This document shows positions 46,686 to 57,894 of a stretch of DNA of 58,419 nucleotides, in pieces (within the stretch, counting starts at the first letter, position 1; the number at the start of each line of letters is the position of its first letter). The notes beneath the pieces are model-generated. The model did not search any database. It had not been told where the DNA came from and saw only the letters and a list, made by a program, of their open reading frames with translations. The stretch lies in assembly GCA_002279795.1 (NCBI GenBank), contig NCCT01000015.1, positions 1 through 58,419 of the forward strand, in the 5' to 3' direction. This DNA is from Hydrogenophilales bacterium 12-61-10. GTDB lineage: Bacteria; Pseudomonadota; Gammaproteobacteria; Burkholderiales; Thiobacillaceae. Both the position numbers and the translations under genes were made by a program.

Positions 46686-46821
46686 GGGTATCTTGTCCTG
46701 CGACTAATGGCGCTGCGAGCGACGCAGCATGCCAAGGGGTTGGGAAAACGCGGCATTTTATTGATTCGTCAAGATAAAGTCCAGAAAAACGAGCGTGCTC
46801 AAGCCGCCTCAAGCCAGGCGC

Positions 46822-47973
46822 TCAAACCGCGTCTGGCCGCTTGTTTTCGACAAATTCCGCAAGCGTTTCGGTCAGCTCCGGCTGGGCAGCCAGCCGCGCC
46901 TGCCAGTCCGCCGCGTGGGTGCTCAAGCCGTTGCGATGCGTCCGCCAGCCCGCCCAGCACGCCGCCATGTCCGGGGCGCCTGGCACCCCGTTCCAGCGCC
47001 GCCAGGCATCCCGCACCGTCTGGGCTGCAAGCGGATCCAGGCCGTCGGTATAGATAGCCAGCAAGGCTTCAAGCTTGTCATGATGGGCCTCTTCCGCCTG
47101 TGGATACGCCTGCCACACCAGCGGCCGCGCCGCCCACTGTGCCCGCACGCAGGAATCCTCGCCGCGCACGAAATTGAGGTCGCACGCCCACAGTAGGCGG
47201 TCGTAGTCGTCCTGGCTGGCAAACGGCAACACCTGCACCTGCAATGCCTCGCGCCGGATGGCATCGCCCGCCTGCAGCGCATTCAAACCCAGCCATTTCG
47301 CCAGTTGCGGCAGGATACGGCCCTCCGGAACCAGCAGCGTGACCAGATCAGGGCCGGTAGACCAGGCATCGAGCAATTCCGCCAGAGCCGGGTTTTCATA
47401 GGCAAACAGGGAAATCCGCCACTCGCCCGGGACAGGTGCCGCCACGCCCAGCGATTGCCAGTAGCCCACGATGTCGTGCTGCAGAAACGCCGCGCGGCGC
47501 GCGAGCAGGTTGCGCTCGCGCAGCAGCCCGCCGGTTTGGCGCGTATAGCCGGGAAAAAAGAAATACTTGGTCAGCGGCCACTGCGGGTGCGGCGAGGGCA
47601 AGCCGTGATGTGCCGCCACCCAGGGTTCTGCGCTCAGGTATTCCAGGTTGATCCATACCGGCGGCGCGGCGCGCGCGGCCATGGCCGCCACATAGGTCCC
47701 GGGCAGGCTGCAGCCGAAGGCCTCGACCACGACTTCGGCGGGCGGCCCGAAGACCGCGTCCTGGCGCCAGGCGCAGACCGTCACTCCATCGCACACCTGC
47801 TGCGCCTGATCCGGCTGAATCTCGGGGCGTATGCGCTGGAACGCCACCAGATCGTCGACCCACAGGCGGACTTTGGCGCCCTGCTCGTGCGCCAGGCTGC
47901 GTGCCAGCCGCCAGCTCACGCCGATATCGCCGTAGTTGTCGATGACGCTGCAGAAAATATCCCAGGTGCGCAT
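46822..47973 (-). CDS. earP: EF-P arginine rhamnosyltransferase EarP
   Basis: EarP transfers rhamnose from dTDP-beta-L-rhamnose to Arg32 of EF-P. The 383-residue protein starts MRTWDIFCSVIDNYGDIGV, with the Asp-rich N-terminal loop typical of EarP. WINLEYLSAEPWV and, near the C terminus, LNFVRGEDSCVRAQWAARPLVWQAY match the conserved nucleotide-sugar region. It is directly upstream of efp on the same strand. I use ATG 47973; a longer frame upstream runs into the icd terminator. Confidence 0.95.
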   Translation of the reverse strand: MRTWDIFCSVIDNYGDIGVSWRLARSLAHEQGAKVRLWVDDLVAFQRIRPEIQPDQAQQVCDGVTVCAWRQDAVFGPPAEVVVEAFGCSLPGTYVAAMAARAAPPVWINLEYLSAEPWVAAHHGLPSPHPQWPLTKYFFFPGYTRQTGGLLRERNLLARRAAFLQHDIVGYWQSLGVAAPVPGEWRISLFAYENPALAELLDAWSTGPDLVTLLVPEGRILPQLAKWLGLNALQAGDAIRREALQVQVLPFASQDDYDRLLWACDLNFVRGEDSCVRAQWAARPLVWQAYPQAEEAHHDKLEALLAIYTDGLDPLAAQTVRDAWRRWNGVPGAPDMAACWAGWRTHRNGLSTHAADWQARLAAQPELTETLAEFVENKRPDAV

Positions 47974-47993
47974 GCCCGCATCGTACCGCAATG

Positions 47994-48018
47994 AAAAAGG
48001 CTCCCGCGGGAGCCTTTT
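47994..48018 (-). terminator. Intrinsic terminator of icd
   Basis: A nearly perfect palindrome, AAAAGGCTCCC/GGGAGCCTTTT, lies between icd and earP. The minus strand shows a T run after the stem, so it ends icd transcripts and lies just before earP. Confidence 0.85.
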
Positions 48019-48070
48019 GATTTGAAGCAGTCCGGAAGATGACTGCCTGATGATGGGTTCATCAGGCAGG

Positions 48071-49326
<1,256 letters not shown>

Positions 49327-49385
49327 GAGGGTCTCGAAACGTTGTGCTCTTAAATGGGTAAAATCGGGACTTTGCCCCCACCGAA

Positions 49386-49928
49386 GTGTCGCGTCTTATT
49401 GTGTTCAACAAACCCTACGGCGTTTTGAGCCAGTTCACCGCCGAAGGCCGCTGGCAGGGTTTGTCCGATTACCTCTCGCTGCCGGGTGTGTACGCAGCCG
49501 GACGCCTCGATGCGGACAGCGAAGGCCTGCTGATTTTAACCGATGACGGCATGCTGCAAAGCCGCATCGCCGACCCCAGGCACAAGCTGCCCAAAACCTA
49601 TTGGGCGCAGGTCGAAGGCACGCCCGACGACGCCGCGCTGGAGGCGCTGCGTCACGGCGTCGATCTCGGTGACTTCATCACCCGTCCGGCCACCGCACGC
49701 CTGATCGACGAACCCGCCGGCCTGTGGCCGCGCAATCCGCCGATTCGCCATCGTGCGGCCATCCCCACCCACTGGATCGAACTGGTGATCCATGAAGGCA
49801 AAAACCGCCAGGTGCGCCGGATGACCGCCAAGGTGGGGCTGCCCACGCTGCGCCTGGTCCGCGCCGCCATCGGCGAATGGACGCTGGGCGCATTGCAGCC
49901 CGGAGAATGGAAAGAACTGCATGTCTGA
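49386..49928 (+). CDS. rluE: 23S rRNA pseudouridine synthase (RluE type)
   Basis: The 180-residue RsuA-family enzyme isomerizes a uridine in 23S rRNA (E. coli RluE acts at 2457). The catalytic Asp lies in [22 protein letters not shown] (about residues 34-55), and [11 protein letters not shown] identifies the family. No N-terminal S4 domain is present, which fits RluE. The start is GTG 49386. TAAAAT at about 49358-49363 may be its -10 box. nudJ overlaps its end by 8 bp. Confidence 0.9.
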   Translation: MSRLIVFNKPYGVLSQFTAEGRWQGLSDYLSLPGVYAAGRLDADSEGLLILTDDGMLQSRIADPRHKLPKTYWAQVEGTPDDAALEALRHGVDLGDFITRPATARLIDEPAGLWPRNPPIRHRAAIPTHWIELVIHEGKNRQVRRMTAKVGLPTLRLVRAAIGEWTLGALQPGEWKELHV

Positions 49929-50385
49929 GCCAACGCCAAATACCCCGTGGTTACCCCACGTCGTCGTTGCCGCGATCGTTGAGCGCGACGGCAGGTTTTT
50001 GCTGGTGGAAGAAGAAACCGCCGAAGGCCTGCGCCTCAACCAGCCGGCCGGCCACTGGGAGCGCGACGAAACCCTGCTCGAGGCCGTGCGCCGCGAAACC
50101 CTGGAAGAAACCGCGCATCACGTCGAGCCGCAAGAACTGCTCGGCTGTTACACCACCTACTACCCACGTCGCGACATTACCTATCTGCGCTTCGCCTATG
50201 TCTGCAGCGTGACGGGGTTTGACGCCGAACGCACACTGGACACCGGCATCGTGCGCGCTCTCTGGCTGACCGCGGACGAACTCGCAGGCCATGCCACCCC
50301 GCACCGTAGCCCGCTGGTGATGCGCTGCCTGCAGGACTATCTGGCCGGGCGGCGCTTCCCGCTCGACTTCGTGAACCACGCATGA
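49921..50385 (+). CDS. nudJ: Nudix phosphohydrolase NudJ
   Basis: NudJ hydrolyses hydroxymethylpyrimidine pyrophosphate and nucleoside di/triphosphates. The 154-residue protein has the Nudix box [25 protein letters not shown] (about 43-67), with the preceding NQPAGHW. It sits between rluE and mnmA with overlaps on both sides (ATGA with mnmA), the same order as in many betaproteobacteria, so a common operon is certain in layout. Confidence 0.92.
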   Translation: MSEPTPNTPWLPHVVVAAIVERDGRFLLVEEETAEGLRLNQPAGHWERDETLLEAVRRETLEETAHHVEPQELLGCYTTYYPRRDITYLRFAYVCSVTGFDAERTLDTGIVRALWLTADELAGHATPHRSPLVMRCLQDYLAGRRFPLDFVNHA

Positions 50386-51458
50386 GCACGAAGGTCGTCG
50401 TTGGCCTGTCGGGCGGGGTCGATTCCGCCGTCGCCGCCTATCTATTGAAGCAGCAGGGCTACGACGTGCTCGGCGTCTTCATGAAAAACTGGGACGACGA
50501 CGACAACACCGAGCACTGCACCGCGCGCCAGGATTTTCTCGACGTGCTGGCGGTCGCTGACGTGCTTGGCATCGAGGTCGAGGCGGTCAACTTCGCCGCC
50601 GAATACAAGGAACGCGTGTTCAGCTATTTCCTCGCCGAGTACCAGGCCGGCCGCACCCCCAATCCCGACGTGCTGTGCAACGCCGAGATCAAGTTCAAGG
50701 CCTTCCTCGACGACGCCATCGCGCGTGGCGCCGAGTTCATCGCCACAGGGCATTACGTCGGCAAGGGCCAGGACGCCGCCGGCCGCGCGACCCTGCTGCG
50801 CGCAGCGGACAGCAACAAGGATCAAAGCTATTTTCTTTACCGCTTGAGCCAGGCACAGGTGCAACCTGCGCTGTTCCCGCTCGCCCATCTGCCCAAACCC
50901 GAGGTGCGCAAAATTGCCACCCAGATCGGCCTGCCCAACGCGGCCAAAAAAGACAGCACCGGCATCTGCTTCATCGGCGAGCGCAACTTCCGCGAATTCC
51001 TCGAGCGCTACCTGCCGCGCGATCCCGGCGAGATGCGCACCCCCGAAGGCAAGTGTGTAGGCCAGCATCAGGGCCTGATGTATTACACCCTGGGCCAGCG
51101 CCAAGGCCTGGGCATCGGCGGGCAGAAAGACGGCAATGACGACCCCTGGTTCGTCGCCGCCAAGGACATGGATTCGAACACCCTGATCGTGGTGCAGGGG
51201 CACGAACACCCGCTGCTCAAGCGCAGCAGCCTCGGTGCCGCCCAGCTCAACTGGATCAGCGGCGTCGCCCCCGATCCCGAACGTGCCTACACCGCCAAGA
51301 CCCGCTACCGCCAGACTGACGCCGCCTGCCACATCACCACGCTGGCCGACGACACCCTGGAACTGGCATTCGACACGCCGCAATGGGCAGTCACGCCCGG
51401 GCAGTCCGTCGTGCTGTATGAGGGCGAGGTCTGTCTCGGCGGCGGCATCATCGCCTGA
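50382..51458 (+). CDS. mnmA: tRNA 2-thiouridylase MnmA
   Basis: MnmA thiolates U34 in tRNA-Lys, -Glu and -Gln. The 358-residue protein has the PP-loop [15 protein letters not shown] (about 8-22), the catalytic cysteines in [12 protein letters not shown] (about 96) and [13 protein letters not shown] (about 195), and the C-terminal beta domain. Start ATG 50382 overlaps nudJ. The next gene starts 37 nt downstream and differs in composition. Confidence 0.96.
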   Translation: MSTKVVVGLSGGVDSAVAAYLLKQQGYDVLGVFMKNWDDDDNTEHCTARQDFLDVLAVADVLGIEVEAVNFAAEYKERVFSYFLAEYQAGRTPNPDVLCNAEIKFKAFLDDAIARGAEFIATGHYVGKGQDAAGRATLLRAADSNKDQSYFLYRLSQAQVQPALFPLAHLPKPEVRKIATQIGLPNAAKKDSTGICFIGERNFREFLERYLPRDPGEMRTPEGKCVGQHQGLMYYTLGQRQGLGIGGQKDGNDDPWFVAAKDMDSNTLIVVQGHEHPLLKRSSLGAAQLNWISGVAPDPERAYTAKTRYRQTDAACHITTLADDTLELAFDTPQWAVTPGQSVVLYEGEVCLGGGIIA

Positions 51459-51495
51459 CTCGCTCAATCACCAACAAGATCAAGGGGAATTATGT

Positions 51496-52632
51496 ATGGG
51501 CATTGCTGGTGTAATCGTTCTTTATATAGCGCTTAAGTTCTTGGCAATCTGGTCTGTCTTTTCAGGTTTGGCGCTGGGGGCAAGTGTTCTTATAGCTACA
51601 CGATTTTCTGGGCGTTCTGGAAATGCCTTGCCCCCGCCGCATGGGGTTGCTTCCGCTGCTTTTATATTCGCACTTCAGGTTTTTGGTTCTGGGGTCACGA
51701 CTCTTGTACTGGGTTCCATGCTGTCCGGGCATATTGACGATGGAAAAGGACTCAACGCACTGACAGGTGGATTCTTCCTCTTGGTTTGCAGCCTTTTAGC
51801 ACAACGCCAAGTCTGCAAAGTATTCAGATTATCGTTCTGGCAACCTCGCCTCTTGAAAGTGCCATTAGGCGTTGCAAGCCAGATTTTGCTGATCATGCTT
51901 TTCTTTGCGGGCAGTTGGTTGAGCGCTCAAGTATGGCCGGAACGGTATGAGCATCAACGTACAATTCGGCCAGAGAATCCATTCTCAAAGCAAATGCAGG
52001 ATATCCAACTTCGGCCCAGTAACGTTCGGCTATCCATACCCTCTAATCACATCAGCTCAGTGCGGGAAGACTATTTGCCAAGGTATCTGCAAACATTTTC
52101 CAGCCGCATGCAAACCGAAGTTACAGTGGAATTTCTATTTCCAAACTACGCCATTCGAACTCAAGGAAATGACTCGGTATTCAGAAATTACGCCAACCGT
52201 GACCGGCTCAGCATCAGAATCAAGCCATCCGCTGTACGCCAAGGGCTAAGTCTTAAAAAGGAATGGGAAATCCAGACTGGGCTGGATACCAATTCATCGC
52301 CTGCAGTCGAAGCAGGACAAAGCGCGGTGGAAGCTGGCGGTAGTAGGCATAACGTCCTCATCACACATGATGAGGCCACACAGCTAACCCTGTACTCTGC
52401 CGAAGGCCGTATCTGGAAATGGTACGCCTCCGGCGAACACGTCATACGTTGCCTGGCTCACGCCTCATCCGTTCCACTTATTGGCCAGCCGTGTGACGTG
52501 GAACACCACCTGCCCAATGGCGTAGACCTGGTTTACTCGTTTCCACTTTCTAGGCTTGCCCAATGGCAAGAGATCGACAGTTTTACGCGGAGCACTTTTG
52601 CCGGTTATGCCAAGACAAGCCAAATACCTTGA
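51496..52632 (+). CDS. Membrane protein of unknown function
   Basis: The 378-residue protein has four hydrophobic segments in its first 145 residues (about 4-36, 50-74, 85-100 and 120-143), then a soluble domain of about 230 residues with no motif I recognise. The gene is visibly less GC-rich than its neighbours, with many A/T-ending codons. That fits recent transfer. I use ATG 51496, preceded by AAGGGGAA; the longer frame upstream lies within mnmA. A toxin-antitoxin pair follows about 60 bases later. Confidence 0.75.
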   Translation: MGIAGVIVLYIALKFLAIWSVFSGLALGASVLIATRFSGRSGNALPPPHGVASAAFIFALQVFGSGVTTLVLGSMLSGHIDDGKGLNALTGGFFLLVCSLLAQRQVCKVFRLSFWQPRLLKVPLGVASQILLIMLFFAGSWLSAQVWPERYEHQRTIRPENPFSKQMQDIQLRPSNVRLSIPSNHISSVREDYLPRYLQTFSSRMQTEVTVEFLFPNYAIRTQGNDSVFRNYANRDRLSIRIKPSAVRQGLSLKKEWEIQTGLDTNSSPAVEAGQSAVEAGGSRHNVLITHDEATQLTLYSAEGRIWKWYASGEHVIRCLAHASSVPLIGQPCDVEHHLPNGVDLVYSFPLSRLAQWQEIDSFTRSTFAGYAKTSQIP

Positions 52633-52692
52633 GGACATTGCCGCACAACCGATAAAAGACTATATTCAGTCCCATCTAACATGGAGAATGTC

Positions 52693-52956
52693 ATGCGCTA
52701 CTCGACTCAAGTCAAACCCATCAGCTACCTAAAAGCCAACGCCGCCGAAGTGCTGCTGCAATTGAACGAGCAGCGCCAACCGATGGTCATCACCCAGAAT
52801 GGCGAGGCCAAAGCCGTACTTCAGGATGTGGCGAGCTATGAAGAGACGCAGGAAACGCTTGCATTGCTGAAGATGCTGGCACTGGGCAATCAGGACATTG
52901 AAGCGGGTAGAACGCGCCCGCTTGCGGATGTCGCCCAACGTTTGCGAAGCAAGTAA
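52693..52956 (+). CDS. YefM/Phd-family antitoxin
   Basis: The 87-residue protein matches Phd/YefM antitoxins: an N-terminal DNA-binding part (STQVKPISYLKANAAEVL) with the ITQNGEAKAVLQDVASYE motif, then a helical tail that wraps the toxin. GGAG (52682-52685) supports ATG 52693; an in-frame ATG 52681 is possible. It would repress its own operon. The toxin gene starts 9 nt downstream. Confidence 0.88.
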   Translation: MRYSTQVKPISYLKANAAEVLLQLNEQRQPMVITQNGEAKAVLQDVASYEETQETLALLKMLALGNQDIEAGRTRPLADVAQRLRSK

Positions 52957-52964
52957 GACGATCC

Positions 52965-53291
52965 ATGCAATTTGAGGTTCACCTGACCGCAGGTGCCGAG
53001 CGCGATCTGGAATCGATCTACGATTACATCGCCGAGTTTGATTCGCGCGCCAGCGCGGATCATGTGCTGGACAGACTGCTGAAAGCCGCTGAAGGTTTGG
53101 TGAGCTTTCCGGAGCGTGGCACTCACCCCCGGGAATTGCAGGCTTTGGGGGTTCGTGAATACCGCCAGGTCTTTTTCAAACCCTGGCGGCTGGTTTACCG
53201 GATAATCGGGCAGCAGATTTTTATCGTCCTGATCGCTGACGGTCGCCGCGACATGCAAGCGCTGCTGGCGCGGCGACTGCTTGGCGAATAG
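52965..53291 (+). CDS. ParE/RelE-family toxin
   Basis: The 108-residue basic protein has the RelE/ParE fold pattern, with TAGAERDLESIYDYIAEFDSR near the N terminus and SFPERGTHPRELQALGVREYRQVFF and RLVYRIIGQQIFIVLIADGRRDM near the C terminus. ParE-type toxins inhibit gyrase, and RelE types cleave mRNA; the sequence is closest to ParE, but the target is not certain. It is cotranscribed with the antitoxin gene. glnS follows with its ATG about 40 nt downstream. Confidence 0.88.
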   Translation: MQFEVHLTAGAERDLESIYDYIAEFDSRASADHVLDRLLKAAEGLVSFPERGTHPRELQALGVREYRQVFFKPWRLVYRIIGQQIFIVLIADGRRDMQALLARRLLGE

Positions 53292-53334
53292 TTCACTTTA
53301 CGTTTTTCTACCGCTTACACAGACTGCACTCTCA

Positions 53335-55032
53335 ATGAGCAACACATCCCCACCCTCCCCCGCCGCCAACTTCATCCGCAATATCATCGACGAGCAGAAC
53401 ACCGCCGGGAAATGGGGTGGCCGCGTCGAAACACGTTTTCCGCCCGAGCCCAACGGCTATCTGCATCTCGGCCATGCCAAGTCGATCTTCCTCAACTTTG
53501 GCCTGGCGCGCGACTACGGCGGCGTCTGCCACCTGCGCTTCGACGACACCAATCCGGAAAAGGAAAGCCAGGAATACGTCGATGCCATCACCGAATCGGT
53601 GCAATGGCTGGGCTTCGACTGGGGTCAGCATCTGTACTTCGCGTCGAACTATTTCGACACCATGTACGCCTGCGCCGAATCGCTGATTCAGTCCGGCCAC
53701 GCCTATGTCGATTCGCTCAGTGCCGACGACATGCGCACCTATCGCGGCACGCTCACCGAGCCGGGCAAGGACAGCCCCTACCGCAGCCGCAGCATCGCGG
53801 AAAACCTCGACCTGTTCCGCAAGATGCGCGCCGGCGAATTCCCCGACGGCGCACACGTGCTGCGCGCCAAAATCGACATGGCCTCGCCCAACATCAATCT
53901 GCGCGACCCGGCGATTTACCGCATCAAGCGCGCGCATCACCACAACACCGGCGACGCCTGGTGCATCTACCCGATGTACACCTACGCGCACCCGATCGAG
54001 GACGCGATCGAGCACATCACGCATTCGATCTGCACCCTGGAATTCGAGGATCAGCGGCCGTTCTACGACTGGCTACTGGACAAGCTGGCTGACGGCGGTT
54101 TCTTCCCGCGCCCGTTGCCACAGCAGATCGAATTTGCGCGGCTCAACCTCACCTACGTCGTGCTGTCGAAACGCAAACTGATTCAACTGGTGGAAGACAA
54201 GCACGTCAGCGGCTGGGACGACCCGCGCCTGCCGACGCTGGCCGGTGCGCGCCGTCGCGGCTACACGGCGGAAGGCCTCAAGCGTTTCACCGACCAGATC
54301 GGCGTCTCCAAATCCGACGGCTGGATCGACTACAGCCTGCTCGAAGCCTGCCAGCGCGACGGGCTGAACGACAGCGCGCTGCGCCGCATCGCCGTGCTCG
54401 ACCCGGTCAAGCTCATCATCGACAACTACCCCGAGGGCCTGTCGGAAGACTGCTTCGCCCCCAACCATCCGCAGCAGCCTGATCTGGGCAAACGCACCGT
54501 GCCGTTTTCACGCGAACTGTGGATCGAGCGCGAGGATTTCATGGAAACCCCGGCCAAGGGCTATTTCCGGCTTTTCCCGGGCAATTCAGTGCGGTTGCGC
54601 TACGGCTATGTCGTCACCTGCACCAGCTGCGACAAGGACGCCGACGGCAACATCACCGCCGTGCATTGCGAGTACCTGCCCGACACCAAGTCCGGCACGC
54701 CGGGTGCCGACTCGGTCAAGGTCAAGGGCAATATCCACTGGGTGTCAGCCACGCATGCGTATGCGGCCGAAGTGCGACTGTACGACCGCCTGTTCACCAC
54801 CGCGCAGCCGGGCGCCGACAGTGGCGATTTTTTGCACGATCTGAATGCCGACTCGGTGCGCGTCATCCGCGCACAGCTCGAATCGGGTCTGCGCGACGCA
54901 GCGGCGGAAGACCGCTTCCAGTTCGAGCGTCACGGTTATTTTGTGGCTGACCGCATTGACTCGAAACCGGGCGCGCCGGTATTCAACCGGACCGTCACGC
55001 TGAAAGATTCGTGGGCAAAGGCCGAAAAGTAA
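53335..55032 (+). CDS. glnS: Glutaminyl-tRNA synthetase
   Basis: GlnRS charges tRNA-Gln. The 565-residue class I synthetase shows the HIGH-type motif PNGYLHLGHAKS (about 39-50), CHLRFDDTNPEKE, the KMSKS-type segment VLSKRKLIQLV and the C-terminal beta-barrel anticodon domains. I start at ATG 53335; longer frames from 53281 overlap the toxin gene and are not credible. I see no strong Shine-Dalgarno sequence. Confidence 0.96.
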   Translation: MSNTSPPSPAANFIRNIIDEQNTAGKWGGRVETRFPPEPNGYLHLGHAKSIFLNFGLARDYGGVCHLRFDDTNPEKESQEYVDAITESVQWLGFDWGQHLYFASNYFDTMYACAESLIQSGHAYVDSLSADDMRTYRGTLTEPGKDSPYRSRSIAENLDLFRKMRAGEFPDGAHVLRAKIDMASPNINLRDPAIYRIKRAHHHNTGDAWCIYPMYTYAHPIEDAIEHITHSICTLEFEDQRPFYDWLLDKLADGGFFPRPLPQQIEFARLNLTYVVLSKRKLIQLVEDKHVSGWDDPRLPTLAGARRRGYTAEGLKRFTDQIGVSKSDGWIDYSLLEACQRDGLNDSALRRIAVLDPVKLIIDNYPEGLSEDCFAPNHPQQPDLGKRTVPFSRELWIEREDFMETPAKGYFRLFPGNSVRLRYGYVVTCTSCDKDADGNITAVHCEYLPDTKSGTPGADSVKVKGNIHWVSATHAYAAEVRLYDRLFTTAQPGADSGDFLHDLNADSVRVIRAQLESGLRDAAAEDRFQFERHGYFVADRIDSKPGAPVFNRTVTLKDSWAKAEK

Positions 55033-55038
55033 TCCGGG

Positions 55039-55575
55039 CTAATCCTTGAGGCGCGCGGCGTATTTTGCGCGCGCTTTTGCCACTTTCGGCGCCACCACGA
55101 ACTGGCAGTAAGGCTGGTTGGGGTTCTGCTCAAAGTAACCCTGGTGATAGCCCTCGGCGGGATAGAACGTCGTCGCTTCGCTCAACTCGGTGACAATCGG
55201 CGCGCCGAACTGTCCGGCTGCGGCCAGCTCGGCGATCACGGCTTCGGCTTCGGCTTTCTGTTCGAGGGTATGCCAGAAAATCGCCGAGCGGTATTGCGTG
55301 CCGACATCATTGCCCTGGCGATTAAGCTGGTTAGGGTCGTGCAGGGTAAAAAAGACATCCAGCAGTTCCCGAAAAGAAATCACATCCGGGTCGAAGTTGA
55401 CCCGCACCACTTCCGCATGGCCCGTGTCGCCGTTGCAGATGTCCTCGTAGGTGGGGTTCGCCGTATGTCCACCCATGTAGCCGGATACGGCTGACGACAC
55501 GCCGCGCAAGCGGTTGAACACCGACTCGATGCACCAGAAGCATCCTCCTGCGAAGCTTGCTATTGCGTGTGACAT
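55039..55575 (-). CDS. msrA: Peptide-methionine (S)-S-oxide reductase MsrA
   Basis: MsrA repairs oxidised methionine. The 178-residue protein has the catalytic GGCFWC near the N terminus (about 9-14), GYMGG, EVVRVNFDP, and the YHQGYFEQNPNQPYC region near the C terminus with a recycling cysteine. ATG 55575 is preceded by CTGGAG; longer upstream frames are not credible. It lies between glnS (convergent) and the glutathione transferase gene. Confidence 0.95.
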   Translation of the reverse strand: MSHAIASFAGGCFWCIESVFNRLRGVSSAVSGYMGGHTANPTYEDICNGDTGHAEVVRVNFDPDVISFRELLDVFFTLHDPNQLNRQGNDVGTQYRSAIFWHTLEQKAEAEAVIAELAAAGQFGAPIVTELSEATTFYPAEGYHQGYFEQNPNQPYCQFVVAPKVAKARAKYAARLKD

Positions 55576-55646
55576 GGTTTTCTCCAGAGTGTTTGGATTC
55601 AGCCCGCAGGCTCGACGACGCATCACACCGCGCCCGCTACAAATGC

Positions 55647-56255
55647 CTAGACGACGGGAACGGTATCCTTGAACGAGGCGCGTGCCATCAGCTTGTCCAT
55701 CAATGTCGCCAGATTGGGATGTGCGCTGCGCCACTCGATTTCAGCAAAGCGCAATTCGAGATAACCCAGCATGCAGCCGCAGGCGATATCGGCCAGCGTC
55801 ATGCTATTGCCGAGATACCAGGGCTTGTCGCCCAGCGCTTCCGACAGCGCTTCCAGCCCGCGAAACAGGGTTTTCTGCTGCAGGCTCAGCCAATCGCTGT
55901 TTTGCTGTTCGGGTGCGCGCTTTCTTTCCAGAAACACCGCCACGGCAGCATCGGTCACGCCGTCGGCCAGGGCCTCTATGCCGCGCACGACCATGCGGGT
56001 TTTCGGCTCGCCGGGGATGAGATGGGCCACCGGGCTGATGTGGTCGAGGTACTCGACAATGACGCGCGAATCGAATACGGACACGCCATCTTCGAGCACC
56101 AGCACGGGCACCTTGCCGAGCGGATTGATCGACGGCACCGGGCTGTCGGGCAGCCAGGGATTTTCAGCCTGCAACTGGAATGGGATTTTCTTTTCGAGTA
56201 GCACTACTCGGGCCTTGCGGCCGTAAGGGCTGGTGAGCGAGGTAACGAGTTTCAT
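55647..56255 (-). CDS. Glutathione S-transferase family protein
   Basis: The 202-residue cytosolic protein has an N-terminal thioredoxin-like domain with SLTSPYGRKARVVLLEK (Ser near position 9 as possible glutathione-activating residue), NPLGKVPVLVLEDG (cis-proline) and DSRVIVEYL, then an all-helical C-terminal domain (SMTLADIACGCML). Substrate is unknown; it resembles the GstA/YibF group. Start ATG 56255 is the first credible codon. Confidence 0.88.
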   Translation of the reverse strand: MKLVTSLTSPYGRKARVVLLEKKIPFQLQAENPWLPDSPVPSINPLGKVPVLVLEDGVSVFDSRVIVEYLDHISPVAHLIPGEPKTRMVVRGIEALADGVTDAAVAVFLERKRAPEQQNSDWLSLQQKTLFRGLEALSEALGDKPWYLGNSMTLADIACGCMLGYLELRFAEIEWRSAHPNLATLMDKLMARASFKDTVPVV

Positions 56256-56435
56256 GCGGATTCCCTGAAGAACGACCCGATTGGCTTGATGGGACAGTGC
56301 CATTATGGCTTGCTGCAAACCGTGTTCCAATCCCTGACTAGCACATCGTGACGTGGCAAGCGCTGCAAATACCGGCAGCGCAGCGACACAACCACGCAGG
56401 TTTTCGCCCGCAGTCAGCCAACGGCTGAAGCAGGG

Positions 56436-57878
56436 TTAGCGGACGTGATCGACGATGAACTGCTTGACCGCATGGATATCGGCATCCATCACATGCTTGT
56501 TTTGCGGTTGGTCTTCCAGGTTGGCGAGGTCGGCCGGGCGCACCGGCTCGATGCCGAGCGCCTCGCGGATGGCGTCGTCGAACTTGGCGGGCTGCGCGGT
56601 TTCCATGCAGATCAGCGGCACGCCGGGTTCGCGGTGTTCCATGCCCACTTTCAGGCCGTCGGCGGTGTGCGGGTCGATCATCGTGCCGTAAACCTCGTAC
56701 ACAGTGCGGATGGTGTCGAGGCGGTTGGCATGATTGCTCGACCCCGAGACCATGCCGAAATCGGCGACGCGCTTGAACAGACCATCCACATTCAGATCGA
56801 AGCTACCGCCGGATTCGACCGTGCTCCACAGGCTGCGAATTTTGGCCGCGTCGCGCCCACTGAGGTCGAAGATGAAGCGCTCGAAGTTGGATGCCTTGGA
56901 GATGTCCATCGACGGGCTAGAGGTGTGTTTCGTCTCTGGGCGCGGACGGTAGACGCCGGTTTTGAAGAACTCGTCGAGCACGTCGTTTTCGTTGGTGGCG
57001 ACGATCAGCTTCTTGATCGGCAAGCCCATCTGGCGCGCGATATGGCCGGCGCAGACATTGCCAAAGTTGCCCGACGGCACTGAGAACGAGACCTGCTGGT
57101 CGTTGGAATGCGTCGCCGCGAAATAGGCCTTGAAGTAATACACGCTCTGCGCCGCGACGCGCGCCCAGTTGATCGAGTTAACTGCGCCGATGTGATATTT
57201 CGTTTTGAAATCCAGATCATTGGATACGGCCTTGACGATGTCCTGGCACTGGTCGAACACGCCGCGGATCACCAGGTTGTGAATATTGGCGTCGGCAAGC
57301 GCATACATCTGTGCCTGCTGGAAACGCGTCATGCCGTGCTCCGGCGACAGCATGAAAACACGCACGCCGCGCTTTCCGCGCATCGCGTATTCGGCCGCCG
57401 AGCCGGTGTCGCCGGAGGTGGCGCCGAGGATGTTCAGTTCGCCCCCGGTTGCTTGTCCCGAAGGCGAGTGGGCCAGCGCGTATTCGAACAGGTTGCCCAA
57501 GAGCTGCATCGCCATGTCCTTGAACGCCAGCGTCGGGCCGTTCGACAGCGCCAGCACGTGAAGGCCTGGCTCCAGGGTTTTCAGCGGGGTAATGTCGGCG
57601 GCGTTTTCCTTGTCCGTGACGTAGCGGTACACATCAGCGGTGTAGGTCTTGTCGATCAGTGCGCGCAGGTCATCGTGCGGGATGTCGTCGATCAGGCGCG
57701 ACAGCACGGCAAATGCCAGGTCCGCATAACTCATGCCGCGCATCGCCGCGAGTTCGTCGGTGCTGAAACGTGGGTACGCTTCCGGCACATAAAGGCCGCC
57801 ATCGCTGGCCAGTCCGCCCAGCAGGATTTCGGAGAATCGGAGGTGCGGCGCCAGGCCGCGCGTGCTGAGGTAGTTCAT
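56436..57878 (-). CDS. thrC: Threonine synthase
   Basis: ThrC converts phosphohomoserine to threonine. The 480-residue PLP enzyme shows the cofactor lysine in PTLAFKDMAMQ (about residue 120), NILGATSGDTGSAAEYA, and SFSVPSGNFGNVCAGH, typical of the longer (class II) threonine synthases. ATG 57878 is 16 nt downstream of hom. The pair forms the homoserine-threonine part of the aspartate pathway. Confidence 0.96.
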   Translation of the reverse strand: MNYLSTRGLAPHLRFSEILLGGLASDGGLYVPEAYPRFSTDELAAMRGMSYADLAFAVLSRLIDDIPHDDLRALIDKTYTADVYRYVTDKENAADITPLKTLEPGLHVLALSNGPTLAFKDMAMQLLGNLFEYALAHSPSGQATGGELNILGATSGDTGSAAEYAMRGKRGVRVFMLSPEHGMTRFQQAQMYALADANIHNLVIRGVFDQCQDIVKAVSNDLDFKTKYHIGAVNSINWARVAAQSVYYFKAYFAATHSNDQQVSFSVPSGNFGNVCAGHIARQMGLPIKKLIVATNENDVLDEFFKTGVYRPRPETKHTSSPSMDISKASNFERFIFDLSGRDAAKIRSLWSTVESGGSFDLNVDGLFKRVADFGMVSGSSNHANRLDTIRTVYEVYGTMIDPHTADGLKVGMEHREPGVPLICMETAQPAKFDDAIREALGIEPVRPADLANLEDQPQNKHVMDADIHAVKQFIVDHVR

Positions 57879-57894
57879 GCTGATCCTAAATGAC

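Noticed and set aside
51235-51495. N-terminal extension of the unknown membrane protein into mnmA
   Set aside because: It overlaps mnmA in another frame; ATG 51496 with a good ribosome-binding site precedes the first helix.
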